Shown: positions 17,739-25,464 of the stretch, in pieces
Layout of the letters: every line of letters begins with the position of its first letter
Position numbering within the stretch: the first letter of the stretch is position 1
Source of the DNA: an uncultured Clostridia bacterium
Lineage (GTDB): Bacteria > Bacillota > Clostridia > Oscillospirales > Acutalibacteraceae
Direction: 5' to 3'
DNA length: 54,969 bases
NCBI GenBank assembly: GCA_946184925.1
Contig: CAMHHL010000006.1
Location: 1 to 54,969 of the forward strand
Notes under the pieces: generated by a model
Seen by the model: the letters and a program-made list of their open reading frames with translations, nothing else
Database searches by the model: none
What the model was told of the DNA's origin: nothing
Made by a program: the position numbers and the translations under genes

Positions 17739-18119
17739 TTATTCAACGACTGTCTCTCCCTGCCAGTCGATAATTCCGCCGAATTCGACGATGTTGGTGT
17801 AACCCAGCGCGGCAAGCTTTGACGCCGCCTCCTTGCTTCGTCTGCCGCTGCGACAGTAAACCATAATGAGCTGTTTCCTGTCCGGCAGCTCGGGAACAGC
17901 TTTGTCGGAAATATCCTCGTTGGGAACGCAGATTGCGCCCTCGATATGCCCGGAGGCGAACTCATCGGCGGTTCTGACATCGAGGATGATATAATCCTTC
18001 TCCGTGCTCATGAGCCTGACGGCTTCATCCTGAGAAACCTGCCTGTAGCCGCCGCCCGACGCGGAGCAGCCGGCAAGCAGCAATATCGCCGCAAAAAGTG
18101 TTGCAATCAATTTTTTCAT
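17739..18119 (-). CDS. Rhodanese-domain lipoprotein
   Basis: 126 residues. An N-terminal lipoprotein signal ends in LLAGC (Cys18), so the domain faces the outside of the membrane. The rest is one rhodanese domain: DVRTADEFASGHI (47-59) and the active loop CRSGRRS with Cys89. Single-domain rhodaneses of this kind carry sulfur or act as phosphatase-like or redox-sensing domains; the loop length is that of sulfurtransferases. I take the ATG at 18119, 7 nt after AAAGGTGAG; an in-frame GTG 12 nt earlier overlaps that site. Heads a two-gene unit with the LRR protein. The link between the two functions is unclear. Confidence 0.88.
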   Translation of the reverse strand: MKKLIATLFAAILLLAGCSASGGGYRQVSQDEAVRLMSTEKDYIILDVRTADEFASGHIEGAICVPNEDISDKAVPELPDRKQLIMVYCRSGRRSKEAASKLAALGYTNIVEFGGIIDWQGETVVE

Positions 18120-18142
18120 CACATTTCTCACCTTTCACTTTC

Positions 18143-18170
18143 ATAATAACATTAACAGAAAAAAAGTCAA
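18143..18170 (-). promoter_or_regulatory. Promoter of the rhodanese-LRR operon
   Basis: Minus strand TTGACT (18165-18170), 16 nt, TATTAT (18143-18148), about 20 nt before the start codon. Confidence 0.65.
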
Positions 18171-18191
18171 TAGAAAAGATAGGATTGTTAA

Positions 18192-18227
18192 GGAAAAAGG
18201 ACTGCCGCGCCTGTGCGTGACAGTCCG
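18192..18227 (-). terminator. Terminator after the L,D-transpeptidase-like gene
   Basis: Stem GGACTG (18199-18204) with CAGTCC (18221-18226); minus-strand T-run at 18194-18198. Confidence 0.8.
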
Positions 18228-18234
18228 TAGTGAA

Positions 18235-19173
18235 TTAATGAATGAGAATTCTCGGATGTGACGAGCTTTTGAGCGCTCTGAGGATTCCGAGCAGTCCGCT
18301 CTCGCCGGTTGCAACGCCGCCGGATGTCGGTTCGCTGCCGACATGGAAGAAGATTGCGGAGCCTGCGCCGGGGACAGCCGGTGTGTTGTAATTGATGACA
18401 AAGCCGTACTCATACAGCGGCGAATCAATCATATGCACCGCGGAGCTCCAATCCTTGTTCGCCTCGCCCTCGACGCGCTGATTGTAGTACTTCGAGGTCG
18501 GGTCGTCTATCCAATATGTATTGTTTGTTATTTTGAATGATTTGAGCCCTGTCTTTGGAGCGGTGCCCTGATAGAACGCTTCGCCGACTCCGTAGAGCCC
18601 CTGCGGCGTTCCGCTGGTTTGCTCGGACATCTCGCTGACGGTGCCGTCTGAGCTGACATAGCCGTAGCAGAACATTCCCTCGTTCTCGGCCCACTTGCCG
18701 TTTGTGACTTCAAAGAGCCTGATTGCGGCGATGGACGGGTTGCTGTAGTCGGACTGAACGGTGACGAGCTGACGGACGTTCTTCAAATCCTCTGCGCCGT
18801 AGCCTGACTCGGTGAGAATAGCGGAGAGCTCCTCCGAAACCTCGGCAATTGCCGGCTCGGTGGGCTTTGGCGCCTGAGTTTCTGTCGGCTTCTGAGTAGG
18901 CTTCTCGGTGGGAGCGGTTGTCGCCTTCTTCTTAGCCGCCGACGCCTTGGACGATGTCTTTGTCGTCTTTTTCGAGGTGGTTTTGGTTTTTGAGGCGGTT
19001 GTCACCTTTGCGGTGGTTGGCTCGGTCGCCTTTGACGGCTGGCGCGAGGTGTAGTTCCTCGCCGACATATAGAACATAAAGCAGCTTGCGAGGAAAATCA
19101 CGATGTTTATGACGGTCAGTACAGCCATGAATCTGCGCTGTCTGTAATCCTTGATACTGATGTAGCTTTTCAT
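18235..19173 (-). CDS. Membrane-anchored L,D-transpeptidase-fold protein lacking the catalytic Cys
   Basis: 312 residues. One membrane helix near the N-terminus (about 17-38), then a Lys/Thr/Pro-rich spacer (about 48-110), then an extracellular YkuD/ErfK-type domain to the end. The family landmarks are present: QLVTVQSD, the GTPQGLYGVGEAF strand, NNTYWIDDPTSKYYN, and GSAIFFHVG with His277. The usual [ST]-x-G-C-V-A catalytic loop reads PTSGGVAT, so the Cys nucleophile is Gly286 (codon GGC). Without it the protein should not cross-link peptidoglycan and may be a pseudoenzyme or peptidoglycan-binding regulator. Start at the ATG at 19173 after AGGGGTGAAG; the frame is open upstream but crosses the promoter. 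Monocistronic. Confidence 0.8.
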   Translation of the reverse strand: MKSYISIKDYRQRRFMAVLTVINIVIFLASCFMFYMSARNYTSRQPSKATEPTTAKVTTASKTKTTSKKTTKTSSKASAAKKKATTAPTEKPTQKPTETQAPKPTEPAIAEVSEELSAILTESGYGAEDLKNVRQLVTVQSDYSNPSIAAIRLFEVTNGKWAENEGMFCYGYVSSDGTVSEMSEQTSGTPQGLYGVGEAFYQGTAPKTGLKSFKITNNTYWIDDPTSKYYNQRVEGEANKDWSSAVHMIDSPLYEYGFVINYNTPAVPGAGSAIFFHVGSEPTSGGVATGESGLLGILRALKSSSHPRILIH

Positions 19174-19204
19174 ATCTTCACCCCTGTTATATCTAAGTAA
19201 CCCT

Positions 19205-19233
19205 ATTATACTAACTAAAAAAAACGATGTCAA
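19205..19233 (-). promoter_or_regulatory. Consensus promoter for the L,D-transpeptidase-like gene
   Basis: Minus strand TTGACA (19228-19233), 17 nt, TATAAT (19205-19210). Divergent from the plus-strand promoter at 19259-19287. Confidence 0.85.
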
Positions 19234-19258
19234 TATTTTTGCAGGCAGAAAGCCGCTG

Positions 19259-19287
19259 TTGAATAATTCAAACGGACATGATATAAT
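19259..19287 (+). promoter_or_regulatory. Promoter for the 206-residue unknown protein
   Basis: TTGAAT (19259-19264), 17 nt, TATAAT (19282-19287), 25 nt before the ATG. Its -35 is 26 nt from the -35 of the divergent promoter. Confidence 0.75.
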
Positions 19288-19311
19288 CGGACTGAAAGAG
19301 AGGTGCGCGAT

Positions 19312-19932
19312 ATGACTGCAAAAAACGAACCGAACGGCGCGTGGGAAATCCGCGGCACAATCGGAACGAAGATTGAGATTGACGAACCAAAAATCGTCGT
19401 GTTGTGGCGCAATTCTCCGGTGCTCTCGACCACCTTCAAGCGCAAAAAGCGCGACGGCGGCGAGGAGCTTGTGCTCAAAAATCGCGGACTGAGATATGAG
19501 AACTCCGACGCGGACTACGCCGAGCTTCGTGAGCTGTTTTATCACGACGGCAAGCTCGAAATGACCGAGTACTTTCCCATCAGCGGACTGAGCACCGACA
19601 CTCTCACAAAAACCGAAAACTCACGCTACGGAAACTACACCGTCGAAAACGAAAGGCTGCGCGAGCTCAAAGGCAAATGGAAGGAAAAAGACGGCTCTTA
19701 TGAGCTCGAATTCAAGGGCGACAAAATGCTCATTGACGGCAAAAAGCAAAAAATCTGCCTGCTGCGCCCGAACTCCGGATTCCCCGAGGGGCTGAAAATC
19801 GCCGACAGCGACCCTTCCTGCTACGGCGTCATGGATTTTTATGAGATGTACTATCACGGCGACACCATAACCGCGAGCATAATGGTGTGCGACGCCAAGC
19901 CGATAATCCTGGAATTTCGCAGGGTGAAATAA
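19312..19932 (+). CDS. Uncharacterised cytoplasmic protein, 206 residues
   Basis: I do not recognise a family. It has no signal peptide or membrane segment and is rich in Lys/Glu/Asp. The first third (GAWEIRGTIGTKIEIDEPKIVVLWRN) and the last third (LKGKWKEKDGSYELEFKGDKMLIDGKKQ) both look like short beta-barrel or lipocalin-like strands, which would suit a small-molecule or peptide binder, but this is only inference. Start at the ATG at 19312 (AGAGAGG 8 nt upstream); an in-frame GTG at 19303 lies inside that site. It is transcribed alone from a good promoter and closed by a strong hairpin terminator. Codon use matches the neighbours. Confidence 0.75.
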   Translation: MTAKNEPNGAWEIRGTIGTKIEIDEPKIVVLWRNSPVLSTTFKRKKRDGGEELVLKNRGLRYENSDADYAELRELFYHDGKLEMTEYFPISGLSTDTLTKTENSRYGNYTVENERLRELKGKWKEKDGSYELEFKGDKMLIDGKKQKICLLRPNSGFPEGLKIADSDPSCYGVMDFYEMYYHGDTITASIMVCDAKPIILEFRRVK

Positions 19933-19976
19933 ACCGGAAGCAGTAAGTTGTAAGATGTAAGTTATAAGTTAAACCC

Positions 19977-20014
19977 GGAGCCGGCTCAAGACAAGTCTTG
20001 ATTCGGCTCCTTTG
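19977..20014 (+). terminator. Terminator after the 206-residue gene
   Basis: Long hairpin from 19977 to 20010: GGAGCCG with CGGCTCC outside, TCAAGAC with GTCTTGA inside, then TTTGCTTATT. The same hairpin, slightly changed, recurs at 21474-21507. Confidence 0.8.
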
Positions 20015-20019
20015 CTTAT

Positions 20020-20082
20020 TGTCACTACGGTGATAGTATTTCCCTTAATTTTCTTGACTAATTATCACTACAGTGATATAAT
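20020..20082 (+). promoter_or_regulatory. Promoter and twin operators of the DUF3990-XRE operon
   Basis: TTGACT (20054-20059), 17 nt, TATAAT (20077-20082). A palindrome TATCACTACAGTGATA (20063-20078, 7-bp perfect arms) fills the spacer and touches the -10. A second, weaker copy, TGTCACTACGGTGATA, lies at 20020-20035, 43 bp upstream (about four helical turns). This is the expected layout for cooperative autorepression by the XRE protein encoded second. Confidence 0.85.
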
Positions 20083-20105
20083 TAGGTCGGATGGAGGAAC
20101 AGAAA

Positions 20106-20798
20106 ATGGATAAACTGATTACTGTATATCATGGTTCAAAACAGATTGTAGAAAAACCAACATTCGGCAAAGGCAGAAAACACAATGATTTCGGGTTAGG
20201 TTTTTATTGTACCGAAAGTAACGCTCTCGCAAAAGAATGGGCGGTATCTTCACTTCAGGACGGTTTTTCAAATCAATACACGCTTGATACGGAGCACCTG
20301 AATATTCTTCATCTCAACAGCCCCGATTACACTATTCTGAATTGGATAGCTGTTCTTGCAGAACACCGCGTTTTTTCAATAAATAATCCTGTTGCGGGAA
20401 GAGCAAAAAAATATTTGACAGAGAATTTCGGTATCAATGTCAACGCTTATGATTTAATCACCGGGTACAGAGCCGATGATTCATACTTTGATTTCGCCGA
20501 GGCTTTTCTGAATAACGGAATTACAGTCGAACAGTTAGCAAAGGCTATGCGGCTTGGCAAGCTTGGAGAACAGATTGCAGTCAAGTCTCAGTTCGCCTTT
20601 TCAAAGATAAAGTATGAGGGCTTTGAGACAGCGGAAAAAGATACCTTTTACGTTTTGAGAAAAGCACGAAACGATGACGCCAACCAAATGTATCTGAATA
20701 TTCTTGAAGAAGAGTCCGATGGTTTATACATTCAGGATATTATCAGAGGAGGCATTAAAAATGACGATCCGCGCATACCAAGAAATATACCTGAATAA
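20106..20798 (+). CDS. DUF3990 protein, probable ADP-ribosyltransferase-like toxin
   Basis: 230 residues. The opening ITVYHGSKQIVEKPTFG and then DFGLGFYCTESNALAKEW are hallmarks of DUF3990, a family I recall as belonging to the ADP-ribosyltransferase-like superfamily; the YHGS (His9) and GFY motifs would line the NAD site. No signal peptide. I start at the ATG at 20106, 8 nt after GGAGG; an ATG at 20091 overlaps that site. The downstream gene overlaps by 38 nt and has its own ribosome site within this gene. Promoter and operator structure support a toxin-antitoxin module. Target unknown; toxicity is inferred from family and context. Confidence 0.82.
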   Translation: MDKLITVYHGSKQIVEKPTFGKGRKHNDFGLGFYCTESNALAKEWAVSSLQDGFSNQYTLDTEHLNILHLNSPDYTILNWIAVLAEHRVFSINNPVAGRAKKYLTENFGINVNAYDLITGYRADDSYFDFAEAFLNNGITVEQLAKAMRLGKLGEQIAVKSQFAFSKIKYEGFETAEKDTFYVLRKARNDDANQMYLNILEEESDGLYIQDIIRGGIKNDDPRIPRNIPE

Positions 20799-21402
20799 AG
20801 CCCGGAAAGCTCTGGGAGATGCTTTCGATTATATCGTGAACACTTGTGATATTCCGGGAGCGGTTTTTGTTAAGCTCTTTACCGCAAGTACAATATGCAA
20901 GAGAATGGAACGCGGTGAACCTGCTCTTATTGCAGGCAAGAGCGGAATAGAAATTGCGTCAGATGTTCTGTTCGAAACCACCGGTAAATACTATGATGAA
21001 GAACCACGTAAAAAATACGGACGCACAAAGGAATACTGGATTGGATGGGCTGTCGCCTATTATCAGTGGTACTCCTCAAGGAGCTATCGTGATATATTTA
21101 AAGTTTTGCCATTTGAAGATTTGGAGAGAATGTATTATACGCTTCATGAAGCCGATATCACTAAATTTGTGCAGATAGCCGATGAAAAAATGAAGGAACA
21201 CTTCAAAGAAACTAACCTTAAGCGTATACGTTCTTCCTACGGCTGCACGCAAAAAGAACTTGCTGAAAAAGCCGGCGTAACAGTACGCTCCATACAAATG
21301 TATGAGCAGCGCCGTAAGGATATCAATAAAGCAAGTGCGGAAACTTTATTCCGCATTTCGAAAGTACTTGGATGTACTATTGAAGATTTAGTAGAAAAAT
21401 AA
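20761..21402 (+). CDS. XRE-family antitoxin/repressor partner of the DUF3990 protein
   Basis: 213 residues. The C-terminal 55 residues are a classic helix-turn-helix: LKRIRSSYGCTQKELAEKAG then VRSIQMYEQRRKDINKA, ending VLGCTIEDLVEK. The first 150 residues form a helical domain with FVKLFTASTICKRMERGEP, probably the toxin-binding part. The start at 20761 is preceded by AGAGGAGG (7 nt) and lies inside the toxin gene, so translation is likely coupled. It should bind the palindromes at 20020-20078. The frame extends upstream to 20704 but without a ribosome site. Confidence 0.85.
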   Translation: MTIRAYQEIYLNKARKALGDAFDYIVNTCDIPGAVFVKLFTASTICKRMERGEPALIAGKSGIEIASDVLFETTGKYYDEEPRKKYGRTKEYWIGWAVAYYQWYSSRSYRDIFKVLPFEDLERMYYTLHEADITKFVQIADEKMKEHFKETNLKRIRSSYGCTQKELAEKAGVTVRSIQMYEQRRKDINKASAETLFRISKVLGCTIEDLVEK

Positions 21403-21473
21403 AAATGATTCGATTCAAAACACGGAACCGATACCGATTTTCAACAACAATATACAAGCGGTAGAAACAACTC

Positions 21474-21512
21474 GGAGCCGGCTCAAGACAAGTCTTGAAC
21501 CGGCTCCTTTGC
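21474..21512 (+). terminator. Terminator between the convergent antitoxin and lipoprotein genes
   Basis: Hairpin 21474-21507 with 16-nt arms (GGAGCCGG outside, TCAAGAC inside, one mismatch), followed by TTTGCTATTTGC on the plus strand. Near copy of the hairpin at 19977-20010. Confidence 0.8.
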
Positions 21513-21519
21513 TATTTGC

Positions 21520-22224
21520 TTATTCTGATTTTGTCCACTTGCTGATGTCGGGGATTTTAACCTTGGCTGAGCCGTAGGTGAAATCCAGCGTAATCTTCTC
21601 GTTTTCTATTTTTTCATCTTTTGAATTAACCGTATAGGTGAGTTTCTTCACAAGTCCGTCCTCAGATGTGGCGGAAATAGTCAGGCTGTCGCTTTTGCCC
21701 TTCTTCATCTCAATCTTGAGCGTCTCTTTGCTGACGGCTTTCTCGTTTTCCTTCTTGCCGTCAACCTTGGCGGAGAATGTGACGCCCTTAGCCTCGTTCC
21801 AATCGAACAACTCGAGATATTTCTTGTATGCGCGGTAACCCATCTCGTAGTTTTTCTTGCCCTCCATATAATACTGCGTTTCTCCGTCGGAGGAAGCAAA
21901 GATGTACTTCTTGCCGTCCTTGAATGCATATGTATCGGTTTTGCCGGACTCGGTAACGCCGGAGGTATTATATACACCGTGACTGGAGGTGCCGTCGATT
22001 GTCTCGGTAAAGAGCTCTTTGCCCTTTTCGGTCAAAGTTACGACCTGATTTGTGTCGGCAAACGTCTTTTCCGTAAAGTTGTTGAAGAGCTCAACAGTGC
22101 CGTCCTTGTCGTCGGCGGAGTAGTTCCATGTTTCCTCGCCGCCGAGTTGAACGCTGCATGCGCAGACGGAAAGCGCCATAACGAGCACGAGAGCAACAGC
22201 AAGTAAGCTTTTTGCAAGTTTCAT
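21520..22224 (-). CDS. Putative lipoprotein, function unknown
   Basis: 234 residues. Signal peptide with a lipobox-like end SVCAC (Cys23), so probably membrane-attached outside the cell. The mature part is beta-rich and highly charged: pairs such as DTYAFKDGKKYIFASSDG, YYMEGKKNYEMGY and LTISATSEDGLVKKLTY resemble the LolA/LppX-like lipoprotein fold seen in clostridial DUF lipoproteins, an inference only. Start at the ATG at 22224, with AAAGGAG 6-7 nt upstream; the frame is open further up. A TATAAT is present at 22329-22334 on the minus strand but with a poor -35. Convergent with the toxin-antitoxin operon. Confidence 0.8.
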   Translation of the reverse strand: MKLAKSLLAVALVLVMALSVCACSVQLGGEETWNYSADDKDGTVELFNNFTEKTFADTNQVVTLTEKGKELFTETIDGTSSHGVYNTSGVTESGKTDTYAFKDGKKYIFASSDGETQYYMEGKKNYEMGYRAYKKYLELFDWNEAKGVTFSAKVDGKKENEKAVSKETLKIEMKKGKSDSLTISATSEDGLVKKLTYTVNSKDEKIENEKITLDFTYGSAKVKIPDISKWTKSE

Positions 22225-22420
22225 ATTTTTCTCCTTTTCTTTGAATAGCGGAAATTGAACCCGCCTTAACATACAGCGCGAGTGCTTCGCGCAGTTTCTG
22301 CCGAATTCCGTTTGTCGGAATTTCCGTTATTATAGCACATTACCGCTGAAAAAGCATTGCCCAAACAGCAGATTTTCATTCCTTTTAATCAGAACAATTT
22401 ATGCATTTAGCCCAAACCAA

Positions 22421-22834
22421 TCAAATCAACACACCGTTGCAGTGGTCAACCTCGTGCTGGATAATCTGCGCGGTAAAGCCGGAGAAGGACTTCGTTTTCC
22501 ACGCGAATTTGCTGTCCTGAAACTTCACCGTGATATTTCTGCAGCGCTTAGTCTCGCGCGGCTCGCCGATGAGCGAAAGACAGCCCTCGCGCGCCGTGAA
22601 CTCTCCGGAGCACGAAACAATCTCGGGGTTATACATCACGGTCGGAACTCCACCGTCGGAAAAGGCTATAATTCGCACGGTTTTTCCAATCATATTCGCC
22701 GCCATGCCGACGCAGGTTTCGCGGTGAGCAAGGAGCGTGTCGAGCAAATCGCGCGCAATTGCTGAATCGGCGGCAGTCGCCGGGCGCGACTTCATCCCGA
22801 GAAACATCGGGTCGTGAATTAAATTTTTAATCAT
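22421..22834 (-). CDS. def: Peptide deformylase-like protein, motif 1 variant
   Basis: 137 residues, short for a deformylase. Motif 2, EGCLSL (83-88), supplies the metal-binding Cys85, and motif 3, HEVDH (127-131), supplies both His ligands and the catalytic Glu. Motif 1 reads GMAANMIG (43-50) where classical enzymes have G-x-G-x-A-A-x-Q, so the conserved Gln is Met48. I recall this GMAANMIG form as a recurrent clostridial subgroup, often a second copy beside a standard deformylase elsewhere. It would remove formyl from the N-terminal Met of new proteins, or another formyl group. Its ATG overlaps the fbp stop codon (ATGA), with GGGAGGAAG inside the fbp 3' end, so it is translationally coupled to fbp. 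Confidence 0.85.
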   Translation of the reverse strand: MIKNLIHDPMFLGMKSRPATAADSAIARDLLDTLLAHRETCVGMAANMIGKTVRIIAFSDGGVPTVMYNPEIVSCSGEFTAREGCLSLIGEPRETKRCRNITVKFQDSKFAWKTKSFSGFTAQIIQHEVDHCNGVLI

Positions 22835-24717
22835 ACTTCCTCCCTGAATTTGAGCACGCCGCGGTGGTAGAGCTCCAAAAGCTCATAGAGGTCGGCGATT
22901 TTCTCGCGGATAACCTCGCCGTCGTCGGTGTTTTCTACCATAACTCTGCCGGATTCGGTCTCGACAATCTCGGAATCGGAGTGGATATCCTTGTTCTCGC
23001 CGAGAGCCTCGCTGATACTCTCGAACGGGTGGTGAGCCTTGAGGCGAAGTCCGTGGGAGTTGTAAATCAGAGTGTAGCCGGCTATGCCTGTCTTTTCGTG
23101 ATAATCGCGGCAGAAACCGCCGTCGATGACGAGGAGCCTGCCGTTTGCGCGGATTGGTAGCTCGCCCTTGACGGTTCGCACCGGGGTGTGACCGTTGACG
23201 ATGTGAGCCATCTGCCAGCTCAGCCCGAACTCGGCGAGAATCAGCTTGCATGTGTACTCGGTTTCGTAATATCTGTAGTAGGGGTTCTTCTCCTCGTGAT
23301 GAGCGGCGGTATCGTCGATGAAGAGCCGCTCAAAGGTCTTGATGTTCCGTCCGCAGAGCGGTGACTTGCGTCCGCACCAGAGGTACCACATGAAGTCGAG
23401 CTCGTCACGAGCCTTCTCCTTGCTGAAAAAGGCGCTCCGCGCGCGCGAATCAGCCATATCGAAATAATCCCTGCCGCAGTATTCCCTGCCGAAGTGGGTG
23501 ACGGTATCGAGCGTGCCGTCCTCTTTGAGCGGAACACAACCGTGGTAGAGCAGGTTGCCGTTGAAGCGCTTGTACATTGAGCCGCGGTCATAGAGGAAGG
23601 CGACGTGCTTTCTGAGCCGCGCGCTGTTCATAAAATCGGCTTTGAGCTTATCGACAACCTCTGCTTCTTCCTTGGTGAGCTCATAGGGCGAATCGGGGTT
23701 AACCGTCGGGAACTCGGTGTCGTTGAGCCGGTAGCGCATACCCTCGCTCACAACAAAACCGTCCTTCATGCTCCCGAGCAGGAGCCTGTCGCTCATCTCA
23801 TACTCGGGACGGCGCAGGATAATCTGTCCCTCGAGCTTGAACTGAATGACGGAAATAGCCTTGAGCGCCGCGTCCATGGGATTGCGGTTGCTGTAGGTTT
23901 TCTCGGCAAAAAGCGCCAGCTCGCGCAGGCTGATTCCGTAGCCGCTCTCGAGCGTGCCGACGGTGCCGTACTTGATGCCGTTGCGCACAACGTTCGCTAT
24001 GCTCGCCTCGCAGCCTGACGCCGCGCCCATCCAGAGAATGTCGTGGTTGCCCCACTCGATATCGAGGGAGTGATACTTCATCAGAAGGTCAACAATCTTG
24101 TCCGCCGACTCTCCCCTGTCGAAGATATCGCCTACGATGTGGAGCCTGTCAACCGCAAGCCTTTTTATCAGCCCGGCGAGCGAAATGACAAAATCATCCG
24201 GGTCGAGGCTGATGATGGTTTCGAGTATTTTGCTGTGATAGCGAACCTGATTGTCGTCCTCGTCGCGCTGGGCGTGAAGCAGCTCGTCGATTATGTAGGC
24301 GTAGTCGTCGGGCATAGCCTTGCGCACCTTGGAGCGCGTGTACTTCGACGAAAGCGCTCTCGCAATTTCAATCATGTTGTTGATTGTTTCCTCATACCAC
24401 TCCGGGGTGTTCTCCTGAGCCTTGCGCACAAGGTGGAGCTTTTCCTTGGGATAATAAATCAGCGTGCAGATTTCCTTGCGTTCATTCCGGCTGAGACTGC
24501 CCTTGAAGAGCATGTCAACCTTCTCGCGCACAACGCCGGAGCAGTTGTTGAGAATATGGCAGAACGCCTCGTACTCGCCGTGGATATCGCTCATAAAATG
24601 CTCGGTGCCCTTGGGCAGGTTGAGAATTGCGGTGAGGTTGATGATCTCGCGCGAGAGCGAGCGAACCGTAGGATATTTTTCGGATAACAGAGTGAGGTAA
24701 CGTGTTCTCTCGTCCAT
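22831..24717 (-). CDS. fbp: Fructose-1,6-bisphosphatase, class III (Firmicutes type)
   Basis: 628 residues, the usual length of the large manganese-dependent class III enzyme. The metallophosphatase motifs are all present: SDIHGEY (43-49), HIVGDIFDRGESADKI, EWGNHDILWMGAA, and VNGHTPV near residue 515. It hydrolyses fructose 1,6-bisphosphate to fructose 6-phosphate in gluconeogenesis in the cytoplasm. The ATG at 24717 has AAGGGGGCG upstream. Transcribed from a good promoter together with the overlapping deformylase-like gene, and divergent from rubrerythrin. Confidence 0.97.
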   Translation of the reverse strand: MDERTRYLTLLSEKYPTVRSLSREIINLTAILNLPKGTEHFMSDIHGEYEAFCHILNNCSGVVREKVDMLFKGSLSRNERKEICTLIYYPKEKLHLVRKAQENTPEWYEETINNMIEIARALSSKYTRSKVRKAMPDDYAYIIDELLHAQRDEDDNQVRYHSKILETIISLDPDDFVISLAGLIKRLAVDRLHIVGDIFDRGESADKIVDLLMKYHSLDIEWGNHDILWMGAASGCEASIANVVRNGIKYGTVGTLESGYGISLRELALFAEKTYSNRNPMDAALKAISVIQFKLEGQIILRRPEYEMSDRLLLGSMKDGFVVSEGMRYRLNDTEFPTVNPDSPYELTKEEAEVVDKLKADFMNSARLRKHVAFLYDRGSMYKRFNGNLLYHGCVPLKEDGTLDTVTHFGREYCGRDYFDMADSRARSAFFSKEKARDELDFMWYLWCGRKSPLCGRNIKTFERLFIDDTAAHHEEKNPYYRYYETEYTCKLILAEFGLSWQMAHIVNGHTPVRTVKGELPIRANGRLLVIDGGFCRDYHEKTGIAGYTLIYNSHGLRLKAHHPFESISEALGENKDIHSDSEIVETESGRVMVENTDDGEVIREKIADLYELLELYHRGVLKFREEV

Positions 24718-24746
24718 AAAAACGCCCCCTTATAATCTATACCTAA

Positions 24747-24775
24747 TTAATAGCATATGCCCGGGAAAGTGTCAA
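24747..24775 (-). promoter_or_regulatory. Promoter of fbp
   Basis: Minus strand TTGACA (24770-24775), 17 nt, TATTAA (24747-24752), 30 nt before the start codon. Confidence 0.75.
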
Positions 24776-24847
24776 CCGTTTTTTGGCGGAAATGAATAAA
24801 ACTCTCCGCGCGTCCGATACTAATGAAAAACGCAAAAGGAGAAAACT

Positions 24848-25417
24848 ATGACAGACAACAATCAAGGCGGAAACTGTCCGCAGAACAAATACTCCGGAAC
24901 AAGGACGGAGCAGAACCTTCGGGCGGCGTTCTCGGGCGAATCCGAGGCGCGCAACAAGTACACCTTCTTCGCGGCAAAGGCAAAGCAGGACGGCTACGAA
25001 CAGATAGCGGCGCTGTTTCGCAAAACAGCCGAGAACGAGCGCGAGCACGCGGAAATCTGGTTCAAGGAGCTTTGCGCAATCGGCTCAACGCCCGATAACC
25101 TCGCCGCGGCAGCCGACGGCGAAAACTACGAATGGACGGATATGTACAAGGGCTTTGCCGAGACAGCCGAGCAGGAAGGCTTCCCCGAGCTCGCCGAAAA
25201 GTTCAGGCTTGTCGGCGAGATTGAAAAGCAGCACGAGGAGCGCTACCGCGCGCTATTGAACAACATTGATATGAACGAGGTGTTCAGAAAGAGCGAGGTC
25301 AAGGTCTGGGAGTGCCGCAACTGCGGACACATCATCGTCGGAACCGAGGTTCCCGACCTCTGCCCCGTCTGCTCTCACCCGCAGTCGTACTTCCAGCTCC
25401 GCGCGGAGAATTACTGA
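24848..25417 (+). CDS. rbr: Rubrerythrin
   Basis: 189 residues. The N-terminal four-helix di-iron domain has the expected ligands: [27 protein letters not shown] (about 60-68) and [10 protein letters not shown] (about 127-136). The C-terminal rubredoxin-like domain has CRNCGH and CPVC as the Fe(Cys)4 site. It reduces hydrogen peroxide in anaerobes using electrons from rubredoxin. Unlike many copies it has a short Asn/Gln-rich N-terminal extension ([12 protein letters not shown]). AAAAGGAG precedes the ATG at a normal distance. Monocistronic, convergent with the V-ATPase operon. Confidence 0.96.
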   Translation: MTDNNQGGNCPQNKYSGTRTEQNLRAAFSGESEARNKYTFFAAKAKQDGYEQIAALFRKTAENEREHAEIWFKELCAIGSTPDNLAAAADGENYEWTDMYKGFAETAEQEGFPELAEKFRLVGEIEKQHEERYRALLNNIDMNEVFRKSEVKVWECRNCGHIIVGTEVPDLCPVCSHPQSYFQLRAENY

Positions 25418-25429
25418 CGAAACACAAGC

Positions 25430-25458
25430 AAAAAAACGCCGCTCCTTTCGGGGCGGCG
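25430..25458 (-). terminator. Terminator of the V-ATPase operon
   Basis: Stem CGCCGCTCC (25437-25445) with GGGGCGGCG (25450-25458), loop TTTC; minus-strand run of seven T at 25430-25436. It may also slow rubrerythrin transcripts from the other side. Confidence 0.88.
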
Positions 25459-25464
25459 AAAGCT

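Noticed and set aside
20704..20760. Longer N-terminus for the XRE protein
   Set aside because: No ribosome site for that start; AGAGGAGG before 20761 clearly sets the ATG there.
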